DNA of 10,015 nt, taken from the NCBI GenBank assembly GCA_018241865.1, contig JAFECY010000256.1, positions 1-10,015 on the forward strand. Reading direction: 5' to 3'. Position numbers and translations under genes: made by a program. Positions 1 to 6,519 of this stretch are shown here, in pieces. The first letter of the stretch is position 1. Each line of letters starts with the position of its first letter. The notes under the pieces were generated by a model. That model did no database searches. It was not told the origin of the DNA and was given only the letters and a program-made list of their open reading frames with translations. The DNA comes from Pseudomonadota bacterium. Lineage in GTDB: Bacteria > Pseudomonadota > Gammaproteobacteria > Burkholderiales > Burkholderiaceae_D.

Positions 1-1
1 A

Positions 2-208
2 CAAGGCTGGCAGGTTAACGCAATCCGATTGAAAGTGCAAGTTGGAAAAAGTCTTGAAAAATCAATTATTTCCAAGCAATTGACGCTATCCGGGAAAGCG
101 TTGTCCGCCTTTTCCGAGCTGGAAAATACGCTAGACACGCACCCACGTAATGCTGGTTTGAAAGCCGCCCTACATGCCATGCTGACGCGGCACGGGCATG
201 CCAAATAA
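2..208 (+). CDS. DUF721/DciA-like protein, C-terminal part (partial)
   Basis: An open frame enters from the left edge and ends at TAA (206-208), giving 68 residues that begin QGWQVNAIRLKVQV and end HAMLTRHGHAK. The stretch WQVNAIRLKVQ resembles a conserved strand near the end of small DUF721 proteins. Members of that family called DciA act as loaders or partners of the replicative helicase DnaB. The start and most of the domain lie outside the window, so the function rests on this short match and on context. In many proteobacteria a DUF721 gene lies beside lpxC, on the way to an M23 peptidase gene and secA. Here it converges on lpxC with 66 nt between the two stop codons, and I see no convincing terminator in that gap. 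The frame is real in my view; the family name is moderately sure. Confidence 0.62.
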   Translation, partial: QGWQVNAIRLKVQVGKSLEKSIISKQLTLSGKALSAFSELENTLDTHPRNAGLKAALHAMLTRHGHAK

Positions 209-274
209 TGACCAATGGTTCATGGCCATCATCAAGTTTGCAGCGTGAAATGACGGGGAAATTTTAGCGGACGC

Positions 275-1210
275 TCAATTTAGCGCCCACTCCTGACCTG
301 CTTGACGAACATAACCGCTGGGAGCGGTATTCAGATCGTCAAAACTGACGACTTCGTACGCATCCGGCTGCGCCAGCAAGGCGCGCAGCAACTGGTTGTT
401 TAAACCGTGACCCGATTTGTGGGCAGAATAACTCGCCAACAAGGGATGGCCGGCCAAGTAGAGGTCGCCGATCGCGTCCAGTATTTTGTGCCGGACGAAT
501 TCGTTTTCATAACGCAGGCCATCAGGATTGAGAATGCGGTACTCATCCATGACGATGGCATTTTCCAGCGAACCACCCCGCGCCAAACCCATGCCGCGCA
601 GGGTTTCGACATCCTGCATAAAACCGAAAGTCCGCGCCCGGGCGATTTCTTTGACATACGATTGCACGTCGAAATCGATTTCGGCAGTCTGGCCGGTGCC
701 ATCCACGGCCGGGTGATTAAATTCGATGAAGAATTGCAGCTTGTAGCCATTGTAAGGTTCCAGCCGCGCCCATTTCTCCTGCGCCCCTTGGCCTTCGCGT
801 ACCTCGATTGGCTGTTTGACCCGGATGAATTTCTTGGGAGCACCCTGTTCCTGCAAACCCGCCTGCTGCAGCAGAAACACGAAGGATGAAGCCGAGCCAT
901 CCATGATCGGAATTTCCTCGGCGGTCACGTCGATGTACAAATTGTCGATGCCGAGGCCGGCGCACGCCGACATCAAATGCTCGACTGTCGAGATTTTCGC
1001 CCCATCCTTGGCCAACGTGGACGCCATGCGGGTATCGCCGACCGTCAGAGCCTGAGCCGGTAAATCGACCGGAGGATCGAGATCGACGCGGCGGAACACG
1101 ATGCCGGTATCAGGCGCAGCGGGACGCAGGGTGAGTTCGACCTTGGTGCCGGAATGCAGCCCGACGCCGATCGTTTTCACCAATTGCTTAATAGTTCGCT
1201 GTTTCAACAT
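275..1210 (-). CDS. lpxC: UDP-3-O-acyl-N-acetylglucosamine deacetylase LpxC
   Basis: This cytoplasmic zinc amidase removes the acetyl group from UDP-3-O-acyl-GlcNAc, the committed step of lipid A synthesis. At 311 residues it is close to the usual length (E. coli 305). The opening [21 protein letters not shown] matches the E. coli start almost residue for residue, which fixes the ATG at 1210. Visible active-site elements are VEH with E77 and H78, HKILDAIGD with H241 and D245 as the other zinc ligands, and [11 protein letters not shown] with the catalytic-type H268. The C-terminus ([13 protein letters not shown]) does not carry the AVLA ending that serves as the FtsH degradation signal in E. 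coli. The gene is separated from the peroxiredoxin by a strong terminator, so it is probably transcribed from its own promoter. No Shine-Dalgarno sequence precedes the ATG. Confidence 0.98.
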   Translation of the reverse strand: MLKQRTIKQLVKTIGVGLHSGTKVELTLRPAAPDTGIVFRRVDLDPPVDLPAQALTVGDTRMASTLAKDGAKISTVEHLMSACAGLGIDNLYIDVTAEEIPIMDGSASSFVFLLQQAGLQEQGAPKKFIRVKQPIEVREGQGAQEKWARLEPYNGYKLQFFIEFNHPAVDGTGQTAEIDFDVQSYVKEIARARTFGFMQDVETLRGMGLARGGSLENAIVMDEYRILNPDGLRYENEFVRHKILDAIGDLYLAGHPLLASYSAHKSGHGLNNQLLRALLAQPDAYEVVSFDDLNTAPSGYVRQAGQEWALN

Positions 1211-1217
1211 AGTGACG

Positions 1218-1226
1218 ATTATATCA
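1218..1226 (-). promoter_or_regulatory. Extended -10 promoter of lpxC, very close to the ATG
   Basis: On the minus strand the sequence reads TGATATAAT, a perfect TATAAT hexamer (1218-1223) with the TG of an extended -10 element. The -35 window (CAAGTG at 17 bp spacing) has no match to TTGACA, which is tolerable for extended -10 promoters. Only 7 nt (CGTCACT) lie between the hexamer and the lpxC ATG at 1210, so the expected start site falls at or next to the A of the ATG. This predicts a leaderless or nearly leaderless mRNA. The promoter sits between the upstream terminator (1271-1304) and the gene, which supports its use. Confidence 0.6.
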
Positions 1227-1270
1227 ACTTACCAATGGGTCACTTGTTACCAGATGCAAGCATCACCACG

Positions 1271-1304
1271 AAAAACGGCGCGTCAACATTGACGCGCCGT
1301 TTTT
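1271..1304. terminator. Bidirectional rho-independent terminator
   Basis: A perfect 16-bp inverted repeat: AAAAACGGCGCGTCAA at 1271-1286 and its reverse complement at 1289-1304, with CA between them. The GC-rich core GGCGCGTCA is flanked by five A on one side and five T on the other, so RNA from either strand would form a stem followed by a U tract. It begins 20 nt past the peroxiredoxin stop and ends that transcript. In the plus direction it would stop antisense transcription coming out of lpxC. It isolates lpxC from the upstream gene. Confidence 0.92.
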
Positions 1305-1324
1305 CTGACAGATCCGGCCAGCAA

Positions 1325-1831
1325 TCAAGTGAGCTGTTTTAACAGAGTCTCGGCATCCGACACCTCGAATTTGCCGCCCTCTTCCACATTCAATTGCTTG
1401 ACCACACCATCTTCGATCAGCATCGAGTAACGCTGCGAGCGCGTACCCAAGCCGCCCTTGCTGAAATCGGCGTCCAGTCCAATCGACTTGGTGAAATCCG
1501 CATTACCGTCGGACAGCATGCGGACGATGCCGACGGCATGCTGATCGCGCCCCCATGCACCCATCACGAACGGATCGTTGACGGCGATGCACCAGATTTC
1601 ATCAATACCCTTATTTTTGAAATCGGCGGCATGTTGCACGTAACCCGGCACATGCTTGGCCGAGCAAGTCGGCGTGTAAGCACCGGGGACGGCGAACACG
1701 GCGATTTTCTTGCCCTTCACCAGATCGGCGACATTAAATTTGTTGGGCCCGAGTGCGCAGCCCTCGGTTTCGACTTCGATGAATTCACGCAGTTCGCCTT
1801 GCGGCAGGCGGTCGCCAATTTTGATGGTCAT
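1325..1831 (-). CDS. Prx5-type peroxiredoxin (AhpC/TSA, redoxin domain)
   Basis: A 168-residue thiol peroxidase expected to reduce hydrogen peroxide and organic peroxides in the cytoplasm. The signature PGAYTPTCSAKHVPGY (residues 49-64) holds the peroxidatic cysteine C56 together with T53. R134 in SQRYSML is the likely catalytic arginine, and VNDPFVMGAW (84-93) is typical of the Prx5 subfamily. C25 and C81 are the only other cysteines, so whether it resolves internally or works as a 1-Cys enzyme with glutathione or another thiol cannot be read from sequence. An in-frame ATG at 1891 would add 20 residues, but these come from a repeat. The ATG at 1829-1831 has AAGGAA 6 nt upstream and starts MTIKIGDRLP as the family does. 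It stands alone between two terminators. No clear promoter was found in the 120 nt upstream, which are mostly repeat. Confidence 0.95.
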   Translation of the reverse strand: MTIKIGDRLPQGELREFIEVETEGCALGPNKFNVADLVKGKKIAVFAVPGAYTPTCSAKHVPGYVQHAADFKNKGIDEIWCIAVNDPFVMGAWGRDQHAVGIVRMLSDGNADFTKSIGLDADFSKGGLGTRSQRYSMLIEDGVVKQLNVEEGGKFEVSDAETLLKQLT

Positions 1832-1837
1832 GGTGGA

Positions 1838-1843
1838 TTCCTT
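1838..1843 (-). promoter_or_regulatory. Ribosome binding site of the peroxiredoxin
   Basis: AAGGAA on the minus strand, 6 nt before the ATG at 1831. It decides the start in favour of MTIKIGDRLP over the in-frame ATG at 1891, which lies inside the repeat and has no such site. Confidence 0.8.
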
Positions 1844-1850
1844 ATGAAAT

Positions 1851-1894
1851 GTTGGGGACAGAGTACCGCTACGCCTCACTCTTTCCCACAATAC
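1851..1894. repeat. 44-nt hairpin-forming direct repeat, copy 1
   Basis: On the plus strand it starts GTTGGGGACAGAG and ends CTTTCCCACAATAC. It matches copy 2 at 36 of 44 positions with no gap. On the minus strand GGGAAAGAGT and ACTCTGTCCC form a 10-bp stem with one mismatch around a 13-nt loop. It lies 20 nt upstream of the peroxiredoxin ATG, so it would fall in the 5' leader or promoter of that gene. It resembles REP-like intergenic repeats; I cannot assign a named family. Confidence 0.8.
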
Positions 1895-1903
1895 AAAAAA
1901 TGT

Positions 1904-1947
1904 GTTGGGGACAGAGCGCCACTACACTTAACGCTTTCCCGCAATAC
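1904..1947. repeat. 44-nt hairpin-forming direct repeat, copy 2
   Basis: Second copy in the same orientation, 53 nt on from copy 1. The ends are nearly identical (GTTGGGGACAGAG and CTTTCCCGCAATAC) and the eight differences lie mostly in the middle. Its stem is weaker than that of copy 1, because one arm has changed (AGCGT) without a full match in the other (GCTCT). It starts 7 nt from the T tract of the ftsZ terminator. Confidence 0.8.
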
Positions 1948-1954
1948 CTGAAAT

Positions 1955-1989
1955 AAAAACGCCGCGCCGGCTCAAGCCAGACGCGGCGT
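1955..1989 (-). terminator. Rho-independent terminator after ftsZ
   Basis: On the minus strand ACGCCGCG (1982-1989) pairs with CGCGGCGT (1959-1966), and an inner GGCT/AGCC stem extends the hairpin after a small internal loop. A TTTTT tract (1955-1959) followed by ATTT comes directly after. It lies about 70 nt past the ftsZ stop and marks the end of the division-gene transcript. Confidence 0.88.
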
Positions 1990-2058
1990 GTTCAACGCAG
2001 TATGCCTCTTTCCGGCGAATCCTGCAGACGGACCACCGGCCGTCCGCAGAAATCGCGA

Positions 2059-3258
2059 TCAATCGGCTTGCTTACGCAGAAAAGCCGGAATGTCGTAAGT
2101 TTCCATGCCGTTCTTTTCCAGCGCGCGCACCGTTTCCGAAGCCGACGTCGCCCCACGACGCCAGACCGTCGGTGTCGCCAAATTATCGAAAGCCGGCGCA
2201 GAAGGTTGCGACATACCTGCCTGTTGCTGCAAGCCACCCAACGCAGCGATCGGCTCATTGTGCGTACCGGTACGCAGCACCGGCGTTTGCACCAATTGCA
2301 CGTTTTTGCGAGCACGGCCTAGGCCGGTGGCGACCACGGTGACGCGGATGTCGTCGCCCATGTTGTCATCGTAGGCAATGCCTTGTGCAATCGATGCATC
2401 CGACGCAGCGAAGGCACGTACCGTCGCCATCACTTCTTTGATTTCCTTACCCTTTAAGCTGCGGCTGGCGGTGACATTGACCAACACGCCGCGCGCGCCG
2501 GACAGGTCGATGCCGTCCAGCAGCGGCGATGCCACGGCCTGCTCGGCAGCGATGCGGGCGCGATCGACGCCGGAAGCGGTGGCCGTGCCCATCATAGCCT
2601 TGCCCTGCTCACCCATGATGGTCTTGACGTCGTTGAAATCGACATTGATGTGGCCCGGCACATTGATGATTTCAGCGATGCCGGCGACCGCATTATTGAG
2701 CACGTCGTCGGCATGCTGCAGCCATTCGATCATGCTGTCGTCTTCGTAAATCTCTTCCAGTTTTTCGTTGAGAATCACGATCAGCGAATCGACGTGCTGG
2801 CTGAGTGCTTCTAGGCCTTCGTCAGCGATTTCCATGCACTTCTCGCCTTCATAGGAAAACGGCTTGGACACCACGGCCACGGTCAACGCACCCTGCTCCT
2901 TCGCCACTTGCGCGACGATCGGTGCCGCGCCGGTGCCGGTGCCGCCGCCCATGCCGGCGGCAATGAAGACCATATGCGCGCCGCGCAAAGCATCCTCGAT
3001 ACGGCTGCGCGAGTCTTCCGCCAATTGGCGACCGACTGCCGGTTTCATGCCCGCTCCCAAACCGGTCTCGCCGATCTGGATGACGTTGTGCGCCTTGGAC
3101 TGCTGCAAGGCTTGCGCGTCAGTATTGGCGGCGATGAATTCAACGCCGCTCACACCCTTGTTAATCATGTGCTGCACGGCATTGCCGCCAGCGCCGCCGA
3201 CGCCGACTACTTTAATGACCGTACCCAACGATGCGTTATCCAGCATATCGATTTCCAT
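2059..3258 (-). CDS. ftsZ: Cell division protein FtsZ
   Basis: The tubulin-like GTPase that polymerises into the Z ring at midcell and recruits the divisome. With the start at 3258 it has 399 residues. The GTP-binding domain shows VVGVGGAGGNAV (17-28), NTDAQAL (45-51) and the tubulin signature GGGTGTG (104-110). The T7 synergy loop NVDFNDVKTIM (205-215) carries the acidic residues that complete the GTPase site of the next subunit. A variable Gln/Ala/Ser-rich linker (about 325-380) leads to the conserved C-terminal peptide YDIPAFLRKQAD, which binds FtsA and ZipA. Two ATG codons are adjacent at 3261 and 3258. AAGGAG lies 2 nt from the first and 5 nt from the second, and relatives start MEF/MEI, so I take 3258. 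It is separated from ftsA by an unusually roomy gap holding a repeat, and followed by a strong terminator. Confidence 0.98.
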   Translation of the reverse strand: MEIDMLDNASLGTVIKVVGVGGAGGNAVQHMINKGVSGVEFIAANTDAQALQQSKAHNVIQIGETGLGAGMKPAVGRQLAEDSRSRIEDALRGAHMVFIAAGMGGGTGTGAAPIVAQVAKEQGALTVAVVSKPFSYEGEKCMEIADEGLEALSQHVDSLIVILNEKLEEIYEDDSMIEWLQHADDVLNNAVAGIAEIINVPGHINVDFNDVKTIMGEQGKAMMGTATASGVDRARIAAEQAVASPLLDGIDLSGARGVLVNVTASRSLKGKEIKEVMATVRAFAASDASIAQGIAYDDNMGDDIRVTVVATGLGRARKNVQLVQTPVLRTGTHNEPIAALGGLQQQAGMSQPSAPAFDNLATPTVWRRGATSASETVRALEKNGMETYDIPAFLRKQAD

Positions 3259-3263
3259 CATGA

Positions 3264-3269
3264 CTCCTT
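3264..3269 (-). promoter_or_regulatory. Ribosome binding site of ftsZ
   Basis: AAGGAG on the minus strand, a strong Shine-Dalgarno core. Its 5-nt spacing to the ATG at 3258, against 2 nt to the ATG at 3261, favours the second of the two tandem start codons. Confidence 0.8.
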
Positions 3270-3388
3270 ATCTAAATATGCAGTTTCCAGTCGATAGGCA
3301 CCACGCGGTGTGGCGACTAGCAACTGCTAACTGCTGGTGGTTATACAAAAAACGTCAAACAACATTACCAATACAAACTGCCACTTCG

Positions 3389-3449
3389 CTTCTAACGTGT
3401 TGAGAACAGCGTACGCTGCGCTTCACGCCATCCCGCAATGCGTTAGAAG
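3389..3449. repeat. 9-bp perfect inverted repeat bracketing the ftsA-ftsZ repeat copy
   Basis: CTTCTAACG at 3389-3397 and CGTTAGAAG at 3441-3449 are exact reverse complements 43 nt apart. The right arm contains the ftsA stop codon (TAA, 3443-3445) and the preceding Phe codon. The arms flank the diverged repeat copy at 3399-3441, and the enclosed part also holds a 12-bp palindrome CAGCGTACGCTG (3407-3418). It could fold into a longer stem at the 3' end of the ftsA message, or mark how the element sits at its insertion point. Confidence 0.6.
3399..3441. repeat. Diverged third copy of the 44-nt hairpin repeat
   Basis: On the plus strand GTTGAGAACAGCGTA and the end ATCCCGCAATGC align with copy 1 (1851-1894) at about 33 of 44 positions with a single gap, in the same orientation. 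On the minus strand GGGATGGCGT can pair with ACGCTGTTCTC, placing a hairpin where copy 1 has one. It fills the start of the ftsA-ftsZ gap, directly after the ftsA stop. The similarity is clear but the copy is old. Confidence 0.62.
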
Positions 3450-4675
3450 TTCCCCAAAAACCATTCCTTCATACGCTGCCACACTGCTTTCACCGAACCA
3501 TCCTGACGGCTCACGATATGGCCGCGCAAGTATTGCTTCTTCGCTTCCAGCAGCAAGCCCAACACCGTGGCATAGCGCGGACTGCGCACCACATCAGCCA
3601 GTTGGCCGCTGTAATCCGGCGTACCCAGACGCGCCGGCTTCAGGAAAATATCCTCAGCCATCTCGACCATGCCCGGCATCATTGCCGAGCCGCCGGTCAG
3701 CACGATACCGGACGACAGCACTTCTTCATAGCCGGATTCGCGCACCACCTGATGCACCAGCGCAAACAACTCCTCGACGCGCGGCTCGATCACCGCTGCC
3801 AGCGCCTGGCGCGACAGAGTGCGCGAACCGCGATCACCCAAACCTGGCACATCCAAGGTTTGGTTTGGATCGGCCAACACTTGTTTGGCCGCACCGTAGC
3901 GCAGTTTGATTTCTTCCGCTTCCGCCGTCGGTGTGCGCAAGGCCATCGCGATATCGTTGGTAATCTGGTCGCCGGCGATCGGGATCACGGCGGTGTGGCG
4001 AATCGCGCCTTCAGTAAAAATTGCCACATCGGTAGTGCCGCCGCCGATATCGACCAGCACCACACCCAACTCTTTTTCATCCGGCGTCAGCACCGAATCG
4101 GCCGACGCCATCGGCTGCAGAATCAAATCGGACACTTCCAGTCCGCAACGCCGCACGCACTTGACGATGTTCTGCACCGCCGATACCGCGCCGGTGACGA
4201 TATGCACTTTCACTTCCAACCGGATGCCGCTCATGCCTATCGGCTCGCGCACGTCTTCTTGGTTATCGACGATAAATTCCTGCGGCACGGTATGCAGCAA
4301 TTGCTGATCGGTCGGGATATTCACCGCCTTAGCGGTTTCGATCACGCGCGCCACGTCGGTCGGCGTGACTTCTTTATCCTTGATCGCCACCATGCCGCTG
4401 GAATTGAAGCTGCGGATATGGCTGCCGGCGATGCCTGCATAAACATTGCGGATTTTGCAGTCGGCCATCAATTCAGCTTCTTCCAGCGCACGCTGGATCG
4501 ACTCGACCGTCGCGTCGATATTGACCACCACGCCCTTTTTCAAGCCCTTGGAATCGTGCTGCCCGAGGCCGATCACTTCGTGCCGGCCATTCGTCTGCAC
4601 CTCGGCTACCACCGCCACCACCTTGGAGGTGCCGATGTCGAGGCCGACGATCAAATTTTTTGCATCTTTAGTCAT
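3443..4675 (-). CDS. ftsA: Cell division protein FtsA
   Basis: An actin-like ATPase that tethers FtsZ to the inner face of the cytoplasmic membrane and signals to the later divisome proteins. Its 410 residues are near the E. coli length (420). The actin-fold motifs are visible in order: GLDIGTSK (11-18, phosphate 1), the FtsA-specific 1C subdomain at about 85-165, LVDIGGGTTD (207-216, phosphate 2) and GIVLTGGSA (323-331, adenosine motif). The end, KAVWQRMKEWFLGNF (396-410), is the amphipathic membrane-targeting helix of the family. The ATG at 4675 is preceded only by a weak GGAA, and the start MTKDAKNLIVGLDIG is typical. It follows ftsQ by 55 nt. The stop codon is part of a 9-bp inverted repeat. 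Confidence 0.98.
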   Translation of the reverse strand: MTKDAKNLIVGLDIGTSKVVAVVAEVQTNGRHEVIGLGQHDSKGLKKGVVVNIDATVESIQRALEEAELMADCKIRNVYAGIAGSHIRSFNSSGMVAIKDKEVTPTDVARVIETAKAVNIPTDQQLLHTVPQEFIVDNQEDVREPIGMSGIRLEVKVHIVTGAVSAVQNIVKCVRRCGLEVSDLILQPMASADSVLTPDEKELGVVLVDIGGGTTDVAIFTEGAIRHTAVIPIAGDQITNDIAMALRTPTAEAEEIKLRYGAAKQVLADPNQTLDVPGLGDRGSRTLSRQALAAVIEPRVEELFALVHQVVRESGYEEVLSSGIVLTGGSAMMPGMVEMAEDIFLKPARLGTPDYSGQLADVVRSPRYATVLGLLLEAKKQYLRGHIVSRQDGSVKAVWQRMKEWFLGNF

Positions 4676-4730
4676 GTCATTCCATATCGATTTTCAGGGG
4701 CGATGACGAAATCGCTGCGTATCTGCGCAA

Positions 4731-5504
4731 CTATTTCGTGATAGTTCCTTTTTTGTCTAAGCCGAAAGCCATGCCACTCGCTTTCAATGCCATACCGTTT
4801 GGATAGCGCAAGTCCACGCTCTCTATCCGATCCTGCAAACGCGCGATCAGTTGCGGATAAACCGACACCAAACGCGTCACGCGATCCTTCATAGTGGTCT
4901 TGCTTTGCTCGCGACCCAGCTCTACTTTCATGCCATTGTTCAGCTTCACGCTCCAAGCGTAGCGGTTCGACAGTTGCACCGATTCTGGTGCGAGATTGAC
5001 TGCCGCGAACCAGTCACGCAATTCAGCAAACCGCGTCACCACTTCTTTTTCGCTGCCTTCAGGGCCCGAAAATTCTGGCAGCCCACCATCTTCTTCAGCC
5101 TCGTCCAAGTTGGCGACGAAGACATCGCCCTTGACCGATACCAGACGGCCATCTTCGCCCCAGGTGCCGAGCGGCACATGTTCTTCTAAGGTCACGATCA
5201 AACGATTCGGCCATTCGCGCCGCACGCTAGCCTTGCGTACCCAGGGCACCGCTTCAAACGCCGCGCGCACCGTGTCGAGATTGGTGGTGAAAAAATTGCC
5301 TTTGATACGCGGCAACGCCGTACTCTTCACCGTGGAAACGCTGACCCGGCGCAAAGGCGCTTCCGCACCTTCCAAACGAATCACCTTAAGCGCAAACATC
5401 GGCCGCTGTGCGATCCACCACAAACCAGACGCCAGCAAGGCGAGCGCCAGCAAACCCAGCAAAGTGCTGGCGATTGCGTTCAGTGTTTTGGCGTCGTTCC
5501 ACAT
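4731..5504 (-). CDS. ftsQ: Cell division protein FtsQ
   Basis: A bitopic inner-membrane protein that links early and late divisome proteins and contacts FtsB/FtsL in the periplasm. It has 257 residues, a short cytoplasmic N-terminus, one membrane segment at about 9-32 (NAIASTLLGLLALALLASGL and following) and then a periplasmic part. A POTRA domain runs from about 36 to 108 (FALKVIRLEG to LIVTLEEHVP, including VPWVRKASVRREWPN). The FtsQ beta domain follows, with RLQDRIESVDLRYPNGMALK near the end. The ATG at 5504 is the only start codon before the membrane segment. Its nearest Shine-Dalgarno-like sequence, AAGGAA, is about 13 nt away, which is longer than ideal. It lies 25 nt after ddlB, in the ddlB-ftsQ-ftsA order seen in E. 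coli. Confidence 0.97.
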   Translation of the reverse strand: MWNDAKTLNAIASTLLGLLALALLASGLWWIAQRPMFALKVIRLEGAEAPLRRVSVSTVKSTALPRIKGNFFTTNLDTVRAAFEAVPWVRKASVRREWPNRLIVTLEEHVPLGTWGEDGRLVSVKGDVFVANLDEAEEDGGLPEFSGPEGSEKEVVTRFAELRDWFAAVNLAPESVQLSNRYAWSVKLNNGMKVELGREQSKTTMKDRVTRLVSVYPQLIARLQDRIESVDLRYPNGMALKASGMAFGLDKKGTITK

Positions 5505-5529
5505 GATGGTCGTTTTGTTCCTTATTCCA

Positions 5530-6498
5530 TCAAGCCGGTTTCCAGTCGGCTGACGGCTGCAAATCCAAGCGCGCCGAACGCAAAATCGTCACGCACAACT
5601 CTTCATAGCTGATCCCTGCCGCCTTGGCTGCCATCGGCACCAACGAATGCCCCGTCATGCCAGGCGAAGAATTCAGCTCCAGCAGGAAAGGCGCACTATC
5701 GCTGGCGCGCAGCATGAAATCCACCCGCGCCCAGCCTTCGCAACCCAGCGCATTGAAGGCGCGCACAGCGATATCCTGAATATTCTTTGTCAGTGCCTCG
5801 TCCAGCGGAGCCGGGCACAGATATTGGGTATCGTCGCTGAAATACTTGTTCTGATAATCGTAGTTGCCTTCCGGTGCGCGGATCTCGACGATCGGCAGCG
5901 CGCGCGCATTGCGGCCTTTGCCCAACACCGGCACAGTTAACTCACGTCCTTTGACAAACTCCTCGGCCAACACCATTTCATCGTATTTAGCGCACAGAGC
6001 AAACCCGGCTTCCACATCATCGGTAGCCGTCACCTTGCTGATGCCGATGGTCGAGCCTTCGTGCGGCGCCTTCAACATCAGCGGCAAACCGAATTCCTGC
6101 GGTAGTTTGCGTACTTCCTCGGCCGACGTATCCTTCGCATCCAATACAGCGAAACGCGGCGTCGGCAAACCGGCTGACAGCCAGACGCGCTTGGTCATCA
6201 CCTTATCCATCGCTATCGAGGATGCCATCACGCCGGAACCGGTGTAGGGAATGCCGAGCTGTTCCAGTGCGCCTTGCAGCGTGCCATCTTCGCCGTAACG
6301 ACCATGCAGCGCGATAAAGACGCGATCGAATTTCTGCGCTGCCAATTCCGACAAGCTACGCTCGCCAGTATCAAATCCATGCGCATCGACCCCCTTGCTT
6401 TGCAAAGCCTGCAGCACGCCTGTTCCCGACATCAGCGAAACTTCGCGCTCGGCGGAACGCCCGCCATACAACACGCCCACTTTTCCGAATTCACTCAT
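5530..6498 (-). CDS. ddlB: D-alanine--D-alanine ligase
   Basis: An ATP-grasp enzyme of the cytoplasm that joins two D-alanines for the peptidoglycan stem peptide. With the start at 6498 it has 322 residues. Visible motifs are [11 protein letters not shown] (11-21) with the substrate-binding Glu, [12 protein letters not shown] (65-76), the glycine/serine loop [11 protein letters not shown] (146-156), NKYFSDD (217-223) with the Tyr typical of D-Ala-D-Ala (not D-Ala-D-Lac) ligases, and [13 protein letters not shown] (274-286) with magnesium and substrate contacts. The start is uncertain. GTG 6513 is only 2 nt from AAGGA (6516-6520), ATG 6504 is 11 nt from it, and ATG 6498 has GGA 6 nt upstream and gives the family-like [10 protein letters not shown]. 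The gene follows murC by about 20 nt and precedes ftsQ by 25 nt. Confidence 0.96.
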   Translation of the reverse strand: MSEFGKVGVLYGGRSAEREVSLMSGTGVLQALQSKGVDAHGFDTGERSLSELAAQKFDRVFIALHGRYGEDGTLQGALEQLGIPYTGSGVMASSIAMDKVMTKRVWLSAGLPTPRFAVLDAKDTSAEEVRKLPQEFGLPLMLKAPHEGSTIGISKVTATDDVEAGFALCAKYDEMVLAEEFVKGRELTVPVLGKGRNARALPIVEIRAPEGNYDYQNKYFSDDTQYLCPAPLDEALTKNIQDIAVRAFNALGCEGWARVDFMLRASDSAPFLLELNSSPGMTGHSLVPMAAKAAGISYEELCVTILRSARLDLQPSADWKPA

Positions 6499-6519
6499 CG
6501 TCATTCCGTTCACTATCCT

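Noticed and set aside
209..274. Intergenic gap between the DUF721-like gene and lpxC
   Set aside because: Examined for a terminator or small RNA; only a short ATGGCCAT palindrome is present, which is not enough for a call.
269..288. Possible hairpin over the lpxC stop (GGGCGC and GCGTCC on the minus strand)
   Set aside because: The six-pair stem includes a G-U pair and is followed by GCTAAAATTT, not a clear U tract, so I do not call it a terminator.
1832..1891. 20-residue N-terminal extension of the peroxiredoxin starting at ATG 1891
   Set aside because: The extension is encoded by the 44-nt repeat, is not like the family, and the ATG at 1831 has a proper ribosome site.
1394..1951. 185-codon plus-strand frame opposite the peroxiredoxin
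   Set aside because: It mirrors the peroxiredoxin gene and runs into the repeats and terminator; nothing suggests a real product.
2315..2326. 12-bp palindrome CGGCCTAGGCCG within ftsZ
   Set aside because: It lies in conserved coding sequence (Gly-Leu-Gly-Arg-Ala) and is a plausible chance palindrome at this GC content.
3335..3360. Possible ftsZ promoter with TTGACG and TATAAC
   Set aside because: The two elements are only 7 nt apart, and no -35 match is found at 16-18 nt from TATAAC.
3518..4741. 407-codon open frame on the plus strand across ftsA
   Set aside because: It lies antisense to all of ftsA, is rich in His, Arg and Gln as expected for an antisense frame of a GC-rich gene, and shows no recognisable domain.
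4672..4956. 94-codon minus-strand frame overlapping the end of ftsQ and the start of ftsA
   Set aside because: It is out of frame with both certain genes and occupies coding sequence of ftsQ; it resembles a frame shadow.
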